DNA of 5,326 bases from an uncultured Erysipelotrichaceae bacterium (GTDB taxonomy: Bacteria > Bacillota_I > Bacilli_A > Erysipelotrichales > Erysipelotrichaceae). Each line of letters starts with the position of its first letter. The first letter of the stretch is position 1. Positions 1 to 5,226 of the stretch are shown piece by piece. Both the position numbers and the translations under genes were made by a program. The stretch spans positions 1 through 5,326 of the forward strand of contig CACXEN010000127.1 of the NCBI GenBank assembly GCA_902766675.1, given 5' to 3'. The notes under the pieces were generated by a model. That model was not told where the DNA came from. It saw nothing but the letters and a program-made list of their open reading frames with translations, and searched no databases.

Positions 1-524
1 CCAATTGCGACACGTTGTCTTTGTCCACCGGATAAAGCTTTTGGTTTACGTTCTAAGTATTGTGTAATGCCAAGGATTTCCGCAGCGTCATCTACACGAC
101 GATTGATTTCATCTTTAGGCATTTTTCTAAGCTGTAGTGGGAATTCTAGATTTTGACGTACTGTTAGATGTGGATACAATGCATAGTTTTGGAAAACCAT
201 TGCGATATCTCTGTCTTTTGGTGGAACATCATTCACTAAGCGATCATCAATATATAGTTCACCGCCTGAAATTTCTTCTAGTCCAGCTACCATTCTAAGT
301 GTTGTAGATTTTCCGCATCCGGAAGGTCCTACAAGTACAATAAATTCTTTGTCTTTGATTTCTAGGTTGAAATCATCAACTGCGATTACACCTTCATCTG
401 TAATCTTTAAGTTTACTTTCTTTTCTTCTGTTGTTTCTTCTGTTTTCTTTTTCTTTTTCGGTTTTTTCACCGCTTCTGTATTAGGATATATTTTCTTGAT
501 ATGTTCTAATTTAACTGTTGCCAT
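1..524 (-). CDS. ugpC: Sugar ABC transporter ATP-binding protein, UgpC/MsmK type (N-terminal part; C-terminus off the left edge)
   Basis: This is the ATPase of a carbohydrate ABC importer. It would act as a dimer on the cytoplasmic face of the permease pair and hydrolyse ATP to drive uptake. Only 174 codons are present, about half of the usual length of roughly 360-370 residues. The visible part has the Walker A motif GPSGCGKST (about residues 66-74), the Q-loop in [11 protein letters not shown] (about 109-119) and the ABC signature [10 protein letters not shown] (about 164-173). Walker B, the H-loop and the C-terminal regulatory domain lie off the window. [19 protein letters not shown] is typical of the UgpC/MsmK/MalK group. 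An extra Lys/Glu-rich stretch of nearly 30 residues (about 16-45, including [11 protein letters not shown]) separates the first strand from [11 protein letters not shown]. The ATG at 524-522 is the only start in reach. It is preceded by AAGGAG (544-549) and by AAAGGGG (537-543, 12 nt from the ATG). It is the last visible gene of the leftward operon and probably serves the permeases encoded to the right. The family call is firm; the exact sugar is unknown. Confidence 0.93.
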   Translation of the reverse strand, partial: MATVKLEHIKKIYPNTEAVKKPKKKKKTEETTEEKKVNLKITDEGVIAVDDFNLEIKDKEFIVLVGPSGCGKSTTLRMVAGLEEISGGELYIDDRLVNDVPPKDRDIAMVFQNYALYPHLTVRQNLEFPLQLRKMPKDEINRRVDDAAEILGITQYLERKPKALSGGQRQRVAI

Positions 525-563
525 AAAATTTGTTTGCCCCTTTCTCCTTATGAAAGAATTATG

Positions 564-596
564 AAGTAGCACACCGCTTTTTTCTGGTGTCTACTT
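564..596 (-). other. Stem-loop in the gap before the ATPase gene
   Basis: The left arm AAGTAGCACACC (564-575) pairs with GGTGTCTACTT (586-596). This gives 11 base pairs with one bulged base (C570) and a 10-base loop (576-585). Reading leftward, the stem is followed by a mixed sequence, not a T-run, so it looks like an mRNA processing or stabilising hairpin, not an intrinsic terminator. The pairing is seen directly; the role is inference. Confidence 0.55.
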
Positions 597-598
597 TC

Positions 599-619
599 TG
601 GCATGATATTTCATTGCCA
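599..619 (-). other. Second, smaller stem-loop next to the first
   Basis: TGGCA (599-603) plus TGA (604-606) pair with TCA (611-613) plus TGCCA (615-619). There is one bulged T (614) and a four-base loop (607-610). It lies 14 bases past the stop codon of the upstream gene and 2 bases from the larger hairpin, so the transcript would carry two stacked hairpins between cistrons. No T-run follows. Confidence 0.45.
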
Positions 620-632
620 CAATTCAAATTAC

Positions 633-1376
633 TTATTCTTTAGTTTTTGACAAATATGTAAGCCAGTGTAAGCATTCATCTAAATGCTTTGTATTTGCAA
701 TAATCCCTAGATAGACTTCAGATGGAAATCCTGCTTCTTTTATTTTTGGTAGGGAAGAAATATCAATTGCATTGTAGAAAAAACCTGTTTTTGCTTCATA
801 GCTTTCATCTTTGCCTAAGTCATAAGCAATTGAATTATCTTCTAGAATGACTTCGTTTTCTGTTAATGATGGACCTAGCGTTTGAATCAGTTCATCATTG
901 TTAGAAATGACCGGAGTTAAATCTAGAAGAAGACCACTCATAGACATTTGGTCATAAGCTTCTCGATTCATCAGCATCACATCCATCTTATTCGCCGCAA
1001 TCGATCCTAAGACTTTAATCTTAGATGCGTAGGCGAATTGATGGTTCTCTGCAGATGGATTTTCTGCTAAGTATAGACCTTCATAAAGTACCATTTCGTT
1101 TTTTGCAAGGTCTCTACCTGTCTCGAGCAGATAGTCATCGGTTAATGTTTCTTTCAAAGAATCACCAATACTGACATTTGCGAATGCAAGATACAGTATA
1201 GGATTCTTTTTGTTGAAGTAACCAACAACTGATATTATCAACACTGCGGCCGCTATAATTGCAGTGAAGATAGGCAATTTATAATATGCAAAGATGTAAT
1301 TCATCTTTTGCGTCAATGTCATTTTATGAAACGCTTCTTTTCGAATCGTATTCTCTCTTTGCGACTTCGGTACCAT
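633..1376 (-). CDS. Single-pass membrane protein with an extracytoplasmic, solute-binding-protein-like domain; function unknown
   Basis: No named family is recognised with certainty. The 247-residue protein has a basic cytoplasmic N-terminus with the segment YIFAYYKLP (about 27-35). One membrane helix follows at about 34-53, then a domain of about 190 residues predicted to lie outside the cell. There is no lipobox and no signal-peptidase site, so it should stay anchored. The stretch MDVMLMNREAYDQ, followed by SGLLLDLTPVI (about 131-157), resembles the segment of ABC sugar-binding proteins where a residue pair in the hinge region is followed by 'G.L.pLd'. The domain is much shorter than a full binding protein of about 400 residues. 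From general knowledge, proteins of this build are often found beside YesL/DUF624 genes in Bacillota sugar loci. The start ATG overlaps the preceding stop by one base (TAATG), and AAGAGG lies 10 nt upstream (1387-1392), so translation is probably coupled. An internal ATG at codon 19 is a weaker alternative. It may be a sensing or assembly accessory to the transporter; this is inference. Confidence 0.85.
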   Translation of the reverse strand: MVPKSQRENTIRKEAFHKMTLTQKMNYIFAYYKLPIFTAIIAAAVLIISVVGYFNKKNPILYLAFANVSIGDSLKETLTDDYLLETGRDLAKNEMVLYEGLYLAENPSAENHQFAYASKIKVLGSIAANKMDVMLMNREAYDQMSMSGLLLDLTPVISNNDELIQTLGPSLTENEVILEDNSIAYDLGKDESYEAKTGFFYNAIDISSLPKIKEAGFPSEVYLGIIANTKHLDECLHWLTYLSKTKE

Positions 1377-2017
1377 TACGCTTCAACCTCTTCATTTCGA
1401 TACACTATTTGAAGGAATACCTGTATTAACAAATACGAACTTAACAATGCACATAGACCTTCACCAAAGATGGCTAGGGGAGTAAATATATTTACTATCA
1501 AATAGAACATTGCAAGGTGTATTGCAAAGATAAGTATTGTTGTGAAGAGATAACGAATTCCAATTAAGAAGGAATTCTTAATCATATTGAAATCTGTATT
1601 TTCGAAATATGCAGTTAGTGGAAATACATAAATCAATATAATCGCATACACGATTGATGCGACAATGAGTATCGCTAACATCAATGTCCATAAGACAGCT
1701 CCAGTTCCACTCATGTGACTTCTCAATTGATTAACGATATACAAATCTCCAACTAAGATGATGCCAACGACTAAGGCTATTAACCATAATCGAGTTGCTT
1801 GTTTGAAGTCACGTTTGAAGTTATCGAAGAATTGCTTGGTGATATTAGATTCTTCATCAGAAGCAATCTTTAATGTAACACTATACAATGCGGTAGTAGA
1901 TGCACCGATCGTAACAATTGGCAATGAACATAAGAGCCACAATGTATTTAGCCAACAAGCATAAGATAACTTGATTAAGATTTGACTGAATTTACTGTCA
2001 TAAGAGAATATCTTCAC
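1376..2017 (-). CDS. YesL family (DUF624) integral membrane protein
   Basis: This 213-residue hydrophobic protein has about five predicted membrane segments (roughly 16-40, 75-97, 106-135, 150-178 and 183-206). The DUF624 hallmark is near the N-terminus: NTLWLLCSLPIVTIGAST (about 24-41), followed by TALYSVTLK. The length is normal for the family. YesL proteins are routinely encoded with LplB/LplC-type sugar transporters, as in the Bacillus subtilis yes cluster for rhamnogalacturonan use, but their molecular role is not established. The start is a GTG at 2017-2015. AAGGAG (2025-2030) lies 7 nt upstream and is formed by the last two sense codons of the regulator gene. Only four bases separate the two genes, so translation of this protein should depend on translation of the regulator. 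At its 3' end the stop shares one base with the start of the next gene. The family call is strong; the role is unknown. Confidence 0.93.
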   Translation of the reverse strand: MKIFSYDSKFSQILIKLSYACWLNTLWLLCSLPIVTIGASTTALYSVTLKIASDEESNITKQFFDNFKRDFKQATRLWLIALVVGIILVGDLYIVNQLRSHMSGTGAVLWTLMLAILIVASIVYAIILIYVFPLTAYFENTDFNMIKNSFLIGIRYLFTTILIFAIHLAMFYLIVNIFTPLAIFGEGLCALLSSYLLIQVFLQIVYRNEEVEA

Positions 2018-2021
2018 GTTT

Positions 2022-3077
2022 CTACTCCTTTATAGGCAATGAATCTCTATATATTAAGTCACTCGTCACATGAACGATTCGTTTTTCCGTGTTTGGTTCC
2101 ATGATTCTCGTCAACAATAGTTGAACAGCAGAATATGCCATGGATTGTGTGTGAATATGTACTGTTGAAAGAGTAGGAGAGAAGGCACGAGATTCGTGAG
2201 AATCATCGAAACCAAGGAATTGGATATCATTTGGTACAGATTTTGATAAATTTCTTAATACGAGTATCGCTTCAATAGCGACGAAATCATTTGCACAGAT
2301 AAATACTTCAGGATATCGATCCAAAGATTCTAACTGTTTCGCCAATGCTTCTACAGAGTTATCGGCGTAGTTGATGATGTATTTATGATCAACTGGTAAA
2401 TCATGAATCAATAAACCTGTTTCGAAAGCGATATATCTTTCAAAGAAGGATTGGCAATGCATATAGTTACCAATAAATCCAAATTTTTGAATACCATTTC
2501 GAACACAGTCCGTAATCGCTTGGGAAATTCCTACTGAATTATCCATTAAAAGGATATCAGCGTTCAAAGAACGTCCACCAATTAGTGGAGGACAATCCAC
2601 AAATAGAACAGGTAAATCTAAAGTGCATACCATTTGGCTATACGCATAGTTAAATAATTCAACACAGATGATTGCGCAAACCTGTTCTTGATGAAAGGTG
2701 ATTGGCAATTTCATTTGATCGATATTATCTTGAGAAATTCGATAATGAATTAAGCTAAGGCCTAGTTGTTGAATTTCACTCGAAAACTTGTCCAACATAA
2801 GGGATGCAAAATGTGAAGAACTAACATCTGCAGCAGTAAATAAAGCGATTTCTTTTGGACTGGAAGGGTTTTGGAAGAAATCAGAGTTGTTTACGAATGA
2901 CGAACTAGCTGATTTTACATAAGAGAAATGTTTATATCCCATTTCTACTGCTTTTTCTAGCACCATCTCTCGTGTATTGTCAGCGATTCCACTTGAATTA
3001 TTGATTGCCTTGGATACGGTATTCCTTGAAAGATTTAACGCATCGGCAATGTCTTGTAATGTAACTTTCTTATTCAT
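2022..3077 (-). CDS. LacI-family transcriptional regulator with an atypical hinge region
   Basis: This 351-residue sugar-responsive DNA-binding protein probably controls both divergent operons. The N-terminal LacI-type helix-turn-helix is clear: VTLQDIADALNLSRNTVSKA (5-24), then GIADNTREMVLEKAVEMGYK (30-49). The effector-binding domain starts at about residue 75 (KEIALFTAADVSSS). It includes FICANDFVAIEA (259-270) and VPNDIQFLGFDDS (281-293), and SPTLSTVHIH (300-309) matches the usual 'PpLTTv' strand. The segment between the two domains is unusual. In place of the normal hinge helix ('PN..AR.L') there is HFSYVKSASSSFVNNSDFF (50-68), which is serine-rich and lacks the leucine that opens the operator centre. 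The start ATG has AAAGGA directly against it with no spacer, and the predicted promoter would leave almost no leader. No better start exists, because codon 1 is needed for a complete HTH. It is first in the leftward operon. The effector is probably the transported sugar or a breakdown product. Confidence 0.95.
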   Translation of the reverse strand: MNKKVTLQDIADALNLSRNTVSKAINNSSGIADNTREMVLEKAVEMGYKHFSYVKSASSSFVNNSDFFQNPSSPKEIALFTAADVSSSHFASLMLDKFSSEIQQLGLSLIHYRISQDNIDQMKLPITFHQEQVCAIICVELFNYAYSQMVCTLDLPVLFVDCPPLIGGRSLNADILLMDNSVGISQAITDCVRNGIQKFGFIGNYMHCQSFFERYIAFETGLLIHDLPVDHKYIINYADNSVEALAKQLESLDRYPEVFICANDFVAIEAILVLRNLSKSVPNDIQFLGFDDSHESRAFSPTLSTVHIHTQSMAYSAVQLLLTRIMEPNTEKRIVHVTSDLIYRDSLPIKE

Positions 3078-3083
3078 TCCTTT

Positions 3084-3115
3084 ATTATATTACAAACGAA
3101 AAATTTGCAAGTCAA
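3084..3115 (-). promoter_or_regulatory. Predicted promoter of the regulator operon
   Basis: On the minus strand, -35 TTGACT (3110-3115) is followed after 17 bases by TAATAT (3087-3092). An overlapping perfect TATAAT occurs at 3084-3089, but 20 bases from that -35. The start would fall about 3077-3081, at or a few bases before the ATG at 3077, which implies a leaderless or nearly leaderless mRNA. The exact operator copy at 3124-3137 lies 8 bp upstream of the -35. Confidence 0.6.
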
Positions 3116-3123
3116 TCAAAAAT

Positions 3124-3137
3124 TGTGCAAATGCACA
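3124..3137. promoter_or_regulatory. Operator candidate O1, palindrome TGTGCAAATGCACA
   Basis: Six-base arms TGTGCA and TGCACA flank a two-base AA centre. The identical 14-mer recurs at 3208-3221. O1 sits 8 bp upstream of the predicted leftward -35 box. The likely ligand is the neighbouring LacI-family regulator, although the centre lacks the CG step usual for that family. The repeat is seen directly; its use as an operator is inference. Confidence 0.7.
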
Positions 3138-3140
3138 GTT

Positions 3141-3157
3141 TTGTAAGCGCATACACA
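3141..3157. promoter_or_regulatory. cre-like box A (CcpA site candidate)
   Basis: TTGTAAGCGCATACACA matches the cre consensus WTGNNARCGNWWWCAWW at all but one of 17 positions; the next-to-last base is C. It lies between O1 and O2, about 68 bp upstream of the leftward start. Read on the other strand, its core TGTATGCGCTTACA agrees with box B at 12 of 14 positions. Because LacI-family operators share this CG-centred form, it could instead be a site of the local regulator. Confidence 0.55.
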
Positions 3158-3188
3158 TAATTTCACTGAAAAAACATTCATTTTCTTA

Positions 3189-3202
3189 CATGCATTTGCA
3201 CA
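3189..3202. promoter_or_regulatory. Degenerate operator candidate O2
   Basis: CATGCATTTGCACA keeps one perfect arm (TGCACA, 3197-3202) and the inner four bases of the other arm (TGCA, 3191-3194), with TT at the centre. Its centre is 19 bp from that of O3 and 65 bp from that of O1. It is probably a weaker, secondary site for the same protein. Confidence 0.5.
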
Positions 3203-3207
3203 AAAAG

Positions 3208-3221
3208 TGTGCAAATGCACA
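3208..3221. promoter_or_regulatory. Operator candidate O3, second exact copy of TGTGCAAATGCACA
   Basis: This is identical to O1 over 14 bases. It ends 9 bp upstream of the rightward -35 box (3231), so it mirrors the placement of O1 at the opposite promoter. The O1 and O3 centres are 84 bp apart, close to eight helical turns, so bound proteins would face the same side of the DNA and could loop it. Confidence 0.7.
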
Positions 3222-3230
3222 AAAATATCA

Positions 3231-3259
3231 TTGACGCGATAAAATGTGCATGCTAGTAT
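3231..3259 (+). promoter_or_regulatory. Predicted promoter of the transporter operon
   Basis: -35 TTGACG (3231-3236), a 17-base spacer and -10 TAGTAT (3254-3259), preceded by TGC to give an extended -10 element. The start would lie near 3266, leaving a leader of about 84 bases. A half operator TGTGCA (3245-3250) is in the spacer. cre-like box B begins one base inside the end of the -10 region and covers the start site, which favours glucose-type repression. Confidence 0.6.
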
Positions 3260-3276
3260 TTGAATGCGTTTACATT
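3260..3276. promoter_or_regulatory. cre-like box B over the transporter transcription start
   Basis: TTGAATGCGTTTACATT matches the cre consensus WTGNNARCGNWWWCAWW at all but one of 17 positions; T replaces the A before the RCG core. It directly follows the predicted -10 and spans the predicted start, a position where bound CcpA or a LacI-type repressor would block initiation. The same box could be read by the local regulator. Confidence 0.6.
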
Positions 3277-3336
3277 TGTTCGGTTTGGATATCAAGATTG
3301 GCCGCTTCGAGATATACAAATATGAACATTCTCAAA

Positions 3337-3343
3337 AAGGAGG
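3337..3343 (+). promoter_or_regulatory. Strong ribosome binding site of the first permease gene
   Basis: AAGGAGG lies 6 bases before the ATG at 3350. It fixes this start over an overlapping frame that opens at 3322 (ATGAACATT), which has no such site. Confidence 0.85.
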
Positions 3344-3349
3344 AGTCCT

Positions 3350-4294
3350 ATGAACAAAGGTTCAGAAGGGGTAAAGCAAGAGGAAAAGAAGAATTCAAAG
3401 TTGCAAAGTACGTTGACGTACATGAAGAATCACTGGCAACTCTATTTGATTTTCATCTTGCCAGCTTTATTGCTAACCCTAATTTTTAGGTACATACCAA
3501 TGGGTGGTGTTCTGATTGCTTTTATGGAATATAACCCAATTCGAGGTATCTTGGGTAGTGAATGGGTAGGATTTGAACATTTCTCTCGATTCCTATCTTC
3601 TCCAGATTTCATGAATTACCTAATGAATACTTTGAAATTGAGTGTCTATGGATTGTTATGGGGGTTCCCAATTCCAATCCTATTGGCATTCCTATTAAAC
3701 AGAATACTAAGTTCGAAGACAAAACAAAGAATTCAATTGGTGCTTTATATGCCTAACTTTATTTCAGTTATCGTTCTTTGTGGTATTGTTCGTATCTTAT
3801 TATCACCAACTGGTTTAATCAATTCATTATTGGGTTTAAACACAAATTTCATGACAATGCCATCTGCATTTAGAACAATCTACATTGCCAGTGGCATTTG
3901 GCAAGGTGCTGGTTGGGCTTCCATCATCTATACAGCAGCTCTATCCAATGCGAGTAAAGAACTCAAAGAAGCTGCGGTTATCGATGGGGCGAATATCATC
4001 CAACAGATTCGTACTGTTGAATGGCCAGCTATCAAAGATACAGTATTGATTCAATTCATCATGTCAGTCGGTAATATCATGAGTATCGGCTTTGAAAAGG
4101 CATATGCATTACAAACTGACATGAACTTAGCAAGTTCAGAAATCATATCGACATACGTTTATAAGATCGGTCTTCTAAATGGCGACTATGGTTTCTCAAC
4201 CGCTGTCGGTTTATTTAACACAATCATTAACGTTATTCTTCTAATTTCAATGAATAAAATCGTTGAAAGAATGAATGACGGGGCGACGATTTAG
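3350..4294 (+). CDS. Carbohydrate ABC transporter permease, LplB type
   Basis: This is one of the two membrane subunits of the importer. The 314-residue protein has a charged cytoplasmic N-terminus (1-29), a first helix at about 31-48 (LYLIFILPALLLTLIFRYIP) and about six membrane segments in total. The permease-ATPase coupling (EAA) motif is clear: KEAAVIDGANIIQQIRTVEW (206-225), with the expected EAA, IDGA and a trailing P at 226. WVGFEHFSRFLSSPDFMNYL (72-91) and LYMPNFISVIV (132-142) are typical of the LplB/YtcO branch of binding-protein-dependent permeases, which commonly import plant or host oligosaccharides. The family length is matched, so the gene is intact. It is the first gene of the rightward operon. 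The second permease begins 11 bases after its stop, with an AGGAGG site in that gap. The substrate cannot be told from the sequence. Confidence 0.95.
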   Translation: MNKGSEGVKQEEKKNSKLQSTLTYMKNHWQLYLIFILPALLLTLIFRYIPMGGVLIAFMEYNPIRGILGSEWVGFEHFSRFLSSPDFMNYLMNTLKLSVYGLLWGFPIPILLAFLLNRILSSKTKQRIQLVLYMPNFISVIVLCGIVRILLSPTGLINSLLGLNTNFMTMPSAFRTIYIASGIWQGAGWASIIYTAALSNASKELKEAAVIDGANIIQQIRTVEWPAIKDTVLIQFIMSVGNIMSIGFEKAYALQTDMNLASSEIISTYVYKIGLLNGDYGFSTAVGLFNTIINVILLISMNKIVERMNDGATI

Positions 4295-4305
4295 AGGAGG
4301 CATTT

Positions 4306-5211
4306 ATGAAAACAAAAAAGAAAAGTGAATTCTCTAAATACGCGACTGAAGACAAGGCAATCTTGATTATTGGATATATCTTACTTGGACTATTCGTTCT
4401 AGCAATCTTGGTTCCAATGATTTATATCGTCCTCGCTTCATTCGTAGATCCTGTAACTTTACAAAACAAAGGTTTAACATTCGATTTCTCAAAATGGACA
4501 ATGACAGCCTACGAACGTGTTATGTCTAACGAACAAATCTGGGTAGGTTTCAGAAATGCATTATTATATTCTGTCTTATTCACAATTATCTCTGTAGTCA
4601 TAACATTATTAGCGGCGTATCCAATGTCTCGTCCAGATTTCAAGGGAAAGAAGATATTCAACACATTATTCGTAATCACAATGTTCTTCGGTGGTGGTTT
4701 GATTCCAACATACTTGTTGATATCAAACTTAGGAATGCTCGATACGATTTGGGCAATCTTAATTCCAGGTGCGTTTAGTGTTTGGAACATGATCATCGCT
4801 AGAACATATTACATGGGTATTCCGAATGACTTACAAGAAGCAGCGGAAATTGATGGCGCAGATGAAATGGTTTATTTTTTCAAAATATTATTGCCAGTAT
4901 GCGTACCAATTATCGCAACAATCTCAATGTGGCAATTCGTTGGTATGTGGAACAGCTATTTTGATGCAATGATTTATCTCAATAGCGCTTCTAAACAGCC
5001 ATTGCAGTTGGTATTGCGTTCTATCTTGATTCAAAACCAACCTGAACCAGGAATGGTCGCAGATATGCAAAGTACCGCTGAACGTGCGCAACTTGCTGAG
5101 TTGCTAAAATATGCAACAATCATTATTTCTAGTATTCCATTAATGATTCTCTATCCATTCTTCCAAAAATACTTCGATAGTGGAATCATGGCAGGTGCAA
5201 TAAAAGGATAA
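4306..5211 (+). CDS. Carbohydrate ABC transporter permease, LplC/YtcP (MalG-like) type
   Basis: This is the second membrane subunit, which would pair with the LplB-type protein. Its 301 residues include a lysine-rich cytoplasmic start and a first helix at about 18-45 (ending IYIVLASFVDP). A long loop follows, with LTFDFSKWTMTAYERVM (57-73), and then about five more helices. The coupling motif is LQEAAEIDGADEMVYFFKIL (176-195) with P197. FGGGLIPTYLLISNLGMLDT (128-147) and the C-terminal QKYFDSGIMAGAIKG are hallmarks of the YtcP/LplC branch. The ATG is preceded by AGGAGG (4295-4300) with 5-base spacing, and no internal start competes. The lipoprotein gene follows 15 bases after the stop. Intact; substrate unknown. 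Confidence 0.95.
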   Translation: MKTKKKSEFSKYATEDKAILIIGYILLGLFVLAILVPMIYIVLASFVDPVTLQNKGLTFDFSKWTMTAYERVMSNEQIWVGFRNALLYSVLFTIISVVITLLAAYPMSRPDFKGKKIFNTLFVITMFFGGGLIPTYLLISNLGMLDTIWAILIPGAFSVWNMIIARTYYMGIPNDLQEAAEIDGADEMVYFFKILLPVCVPIIATISMWQFVGMWNSYFDAMIYLNSASKQPLQLVLRSILIQNQPEPGMVADMQSTAERAQLAELLKYATIIISSIPLMILYPFFQKYFDSGIMAGAIKG

Positions 5212-5226
5212 TTTAAGGAGGAAAAA

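Larger units (their letters stand above)
525..632 (-). promoter_or_regulatory. Intercistronic leader upstream of the ATPase gene
   Basis: This 108-base gap is the only sizeable break inside the leftward gene cluster. It contains two adjacent stem-loops, listed separately, and the ribosome binding region of the ATPase. Neither hairpin is followed by a T-run in the leftward direction, so a classical terminator is not supported. No convincing -35/-10 pair was found; TTGAAT and TATCAT are present but only about 14 bases apart. The ATPase is therefore probably co-transcribed with the genes upstream, possibly with altered mRNA stability or dosage. Confidence 0.45.
3078..3349. promoter_or_regulatory. 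Divergent control region between the regulator and transporter operons
   Basis: This 272-base stretch has no credible gene. It holds the divergent promoters for the leftward regulator operon and the rightward transporter operon, two exact copies and one degenerate copy of a TGTGCA-NN-TGCACA palindrome, and two cre-like boxes. From the predicted rightward start near 3266 there is a leader of about 84 bases with no strong structure that I can see, ending in the AAGGAGG site at 3337-3343. Short open frames crossing the region look spurious. Confidence 0.85.

Noticed and set aside
349..564. Plus-strand open frame of 71 codons rich in Phe
   Set aside because: It is the antisense shadow of the ATPase N-terminus; its Phe runs mirror the Lys-rich insert. 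No ribosome binding site or promoter supports it.
564..596. Hairpin considered as an intrinsic terminator
   Set aside because: The stem is good but there is no T-run on the 3' side in the leftward direction. No rightward gene ends here.
1758..1964. Plus-strand open frame of 68 codons
   Set aside because: It lies entirely antisense to the YesL gene, which has clear family motifs. No ribosome binding site was seen.
3124..3221. Repeated palindromes considered as a CRISPR array or mobile-element ends
   Set aside because: The units are only 14 bp, few and unevenly spaced, with no transposase, target duplication or cas gene. Their placement at two promoters fits operators better.
2977..3319. Short open frames crossing the divergent control region on both strands
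   Set aside because: They run over the promoters and palindromes, have low-complexity Cys/His/Lys-rich products created by the TGTGCA repeats, and lack ribosome binding sites.
3244..3489. Overlapping plus-strand frame, including an ATG at 3322 just before the permease
   Set aside because: It reads through the permease ribosome site in another frame, has no site of its own and gives no recognisable protein.
4509..4796. Minus-strand open frame of 95 codons
   Set aside because: It is the antisense shadow of the second permease, which has intact motifs through this stretch.
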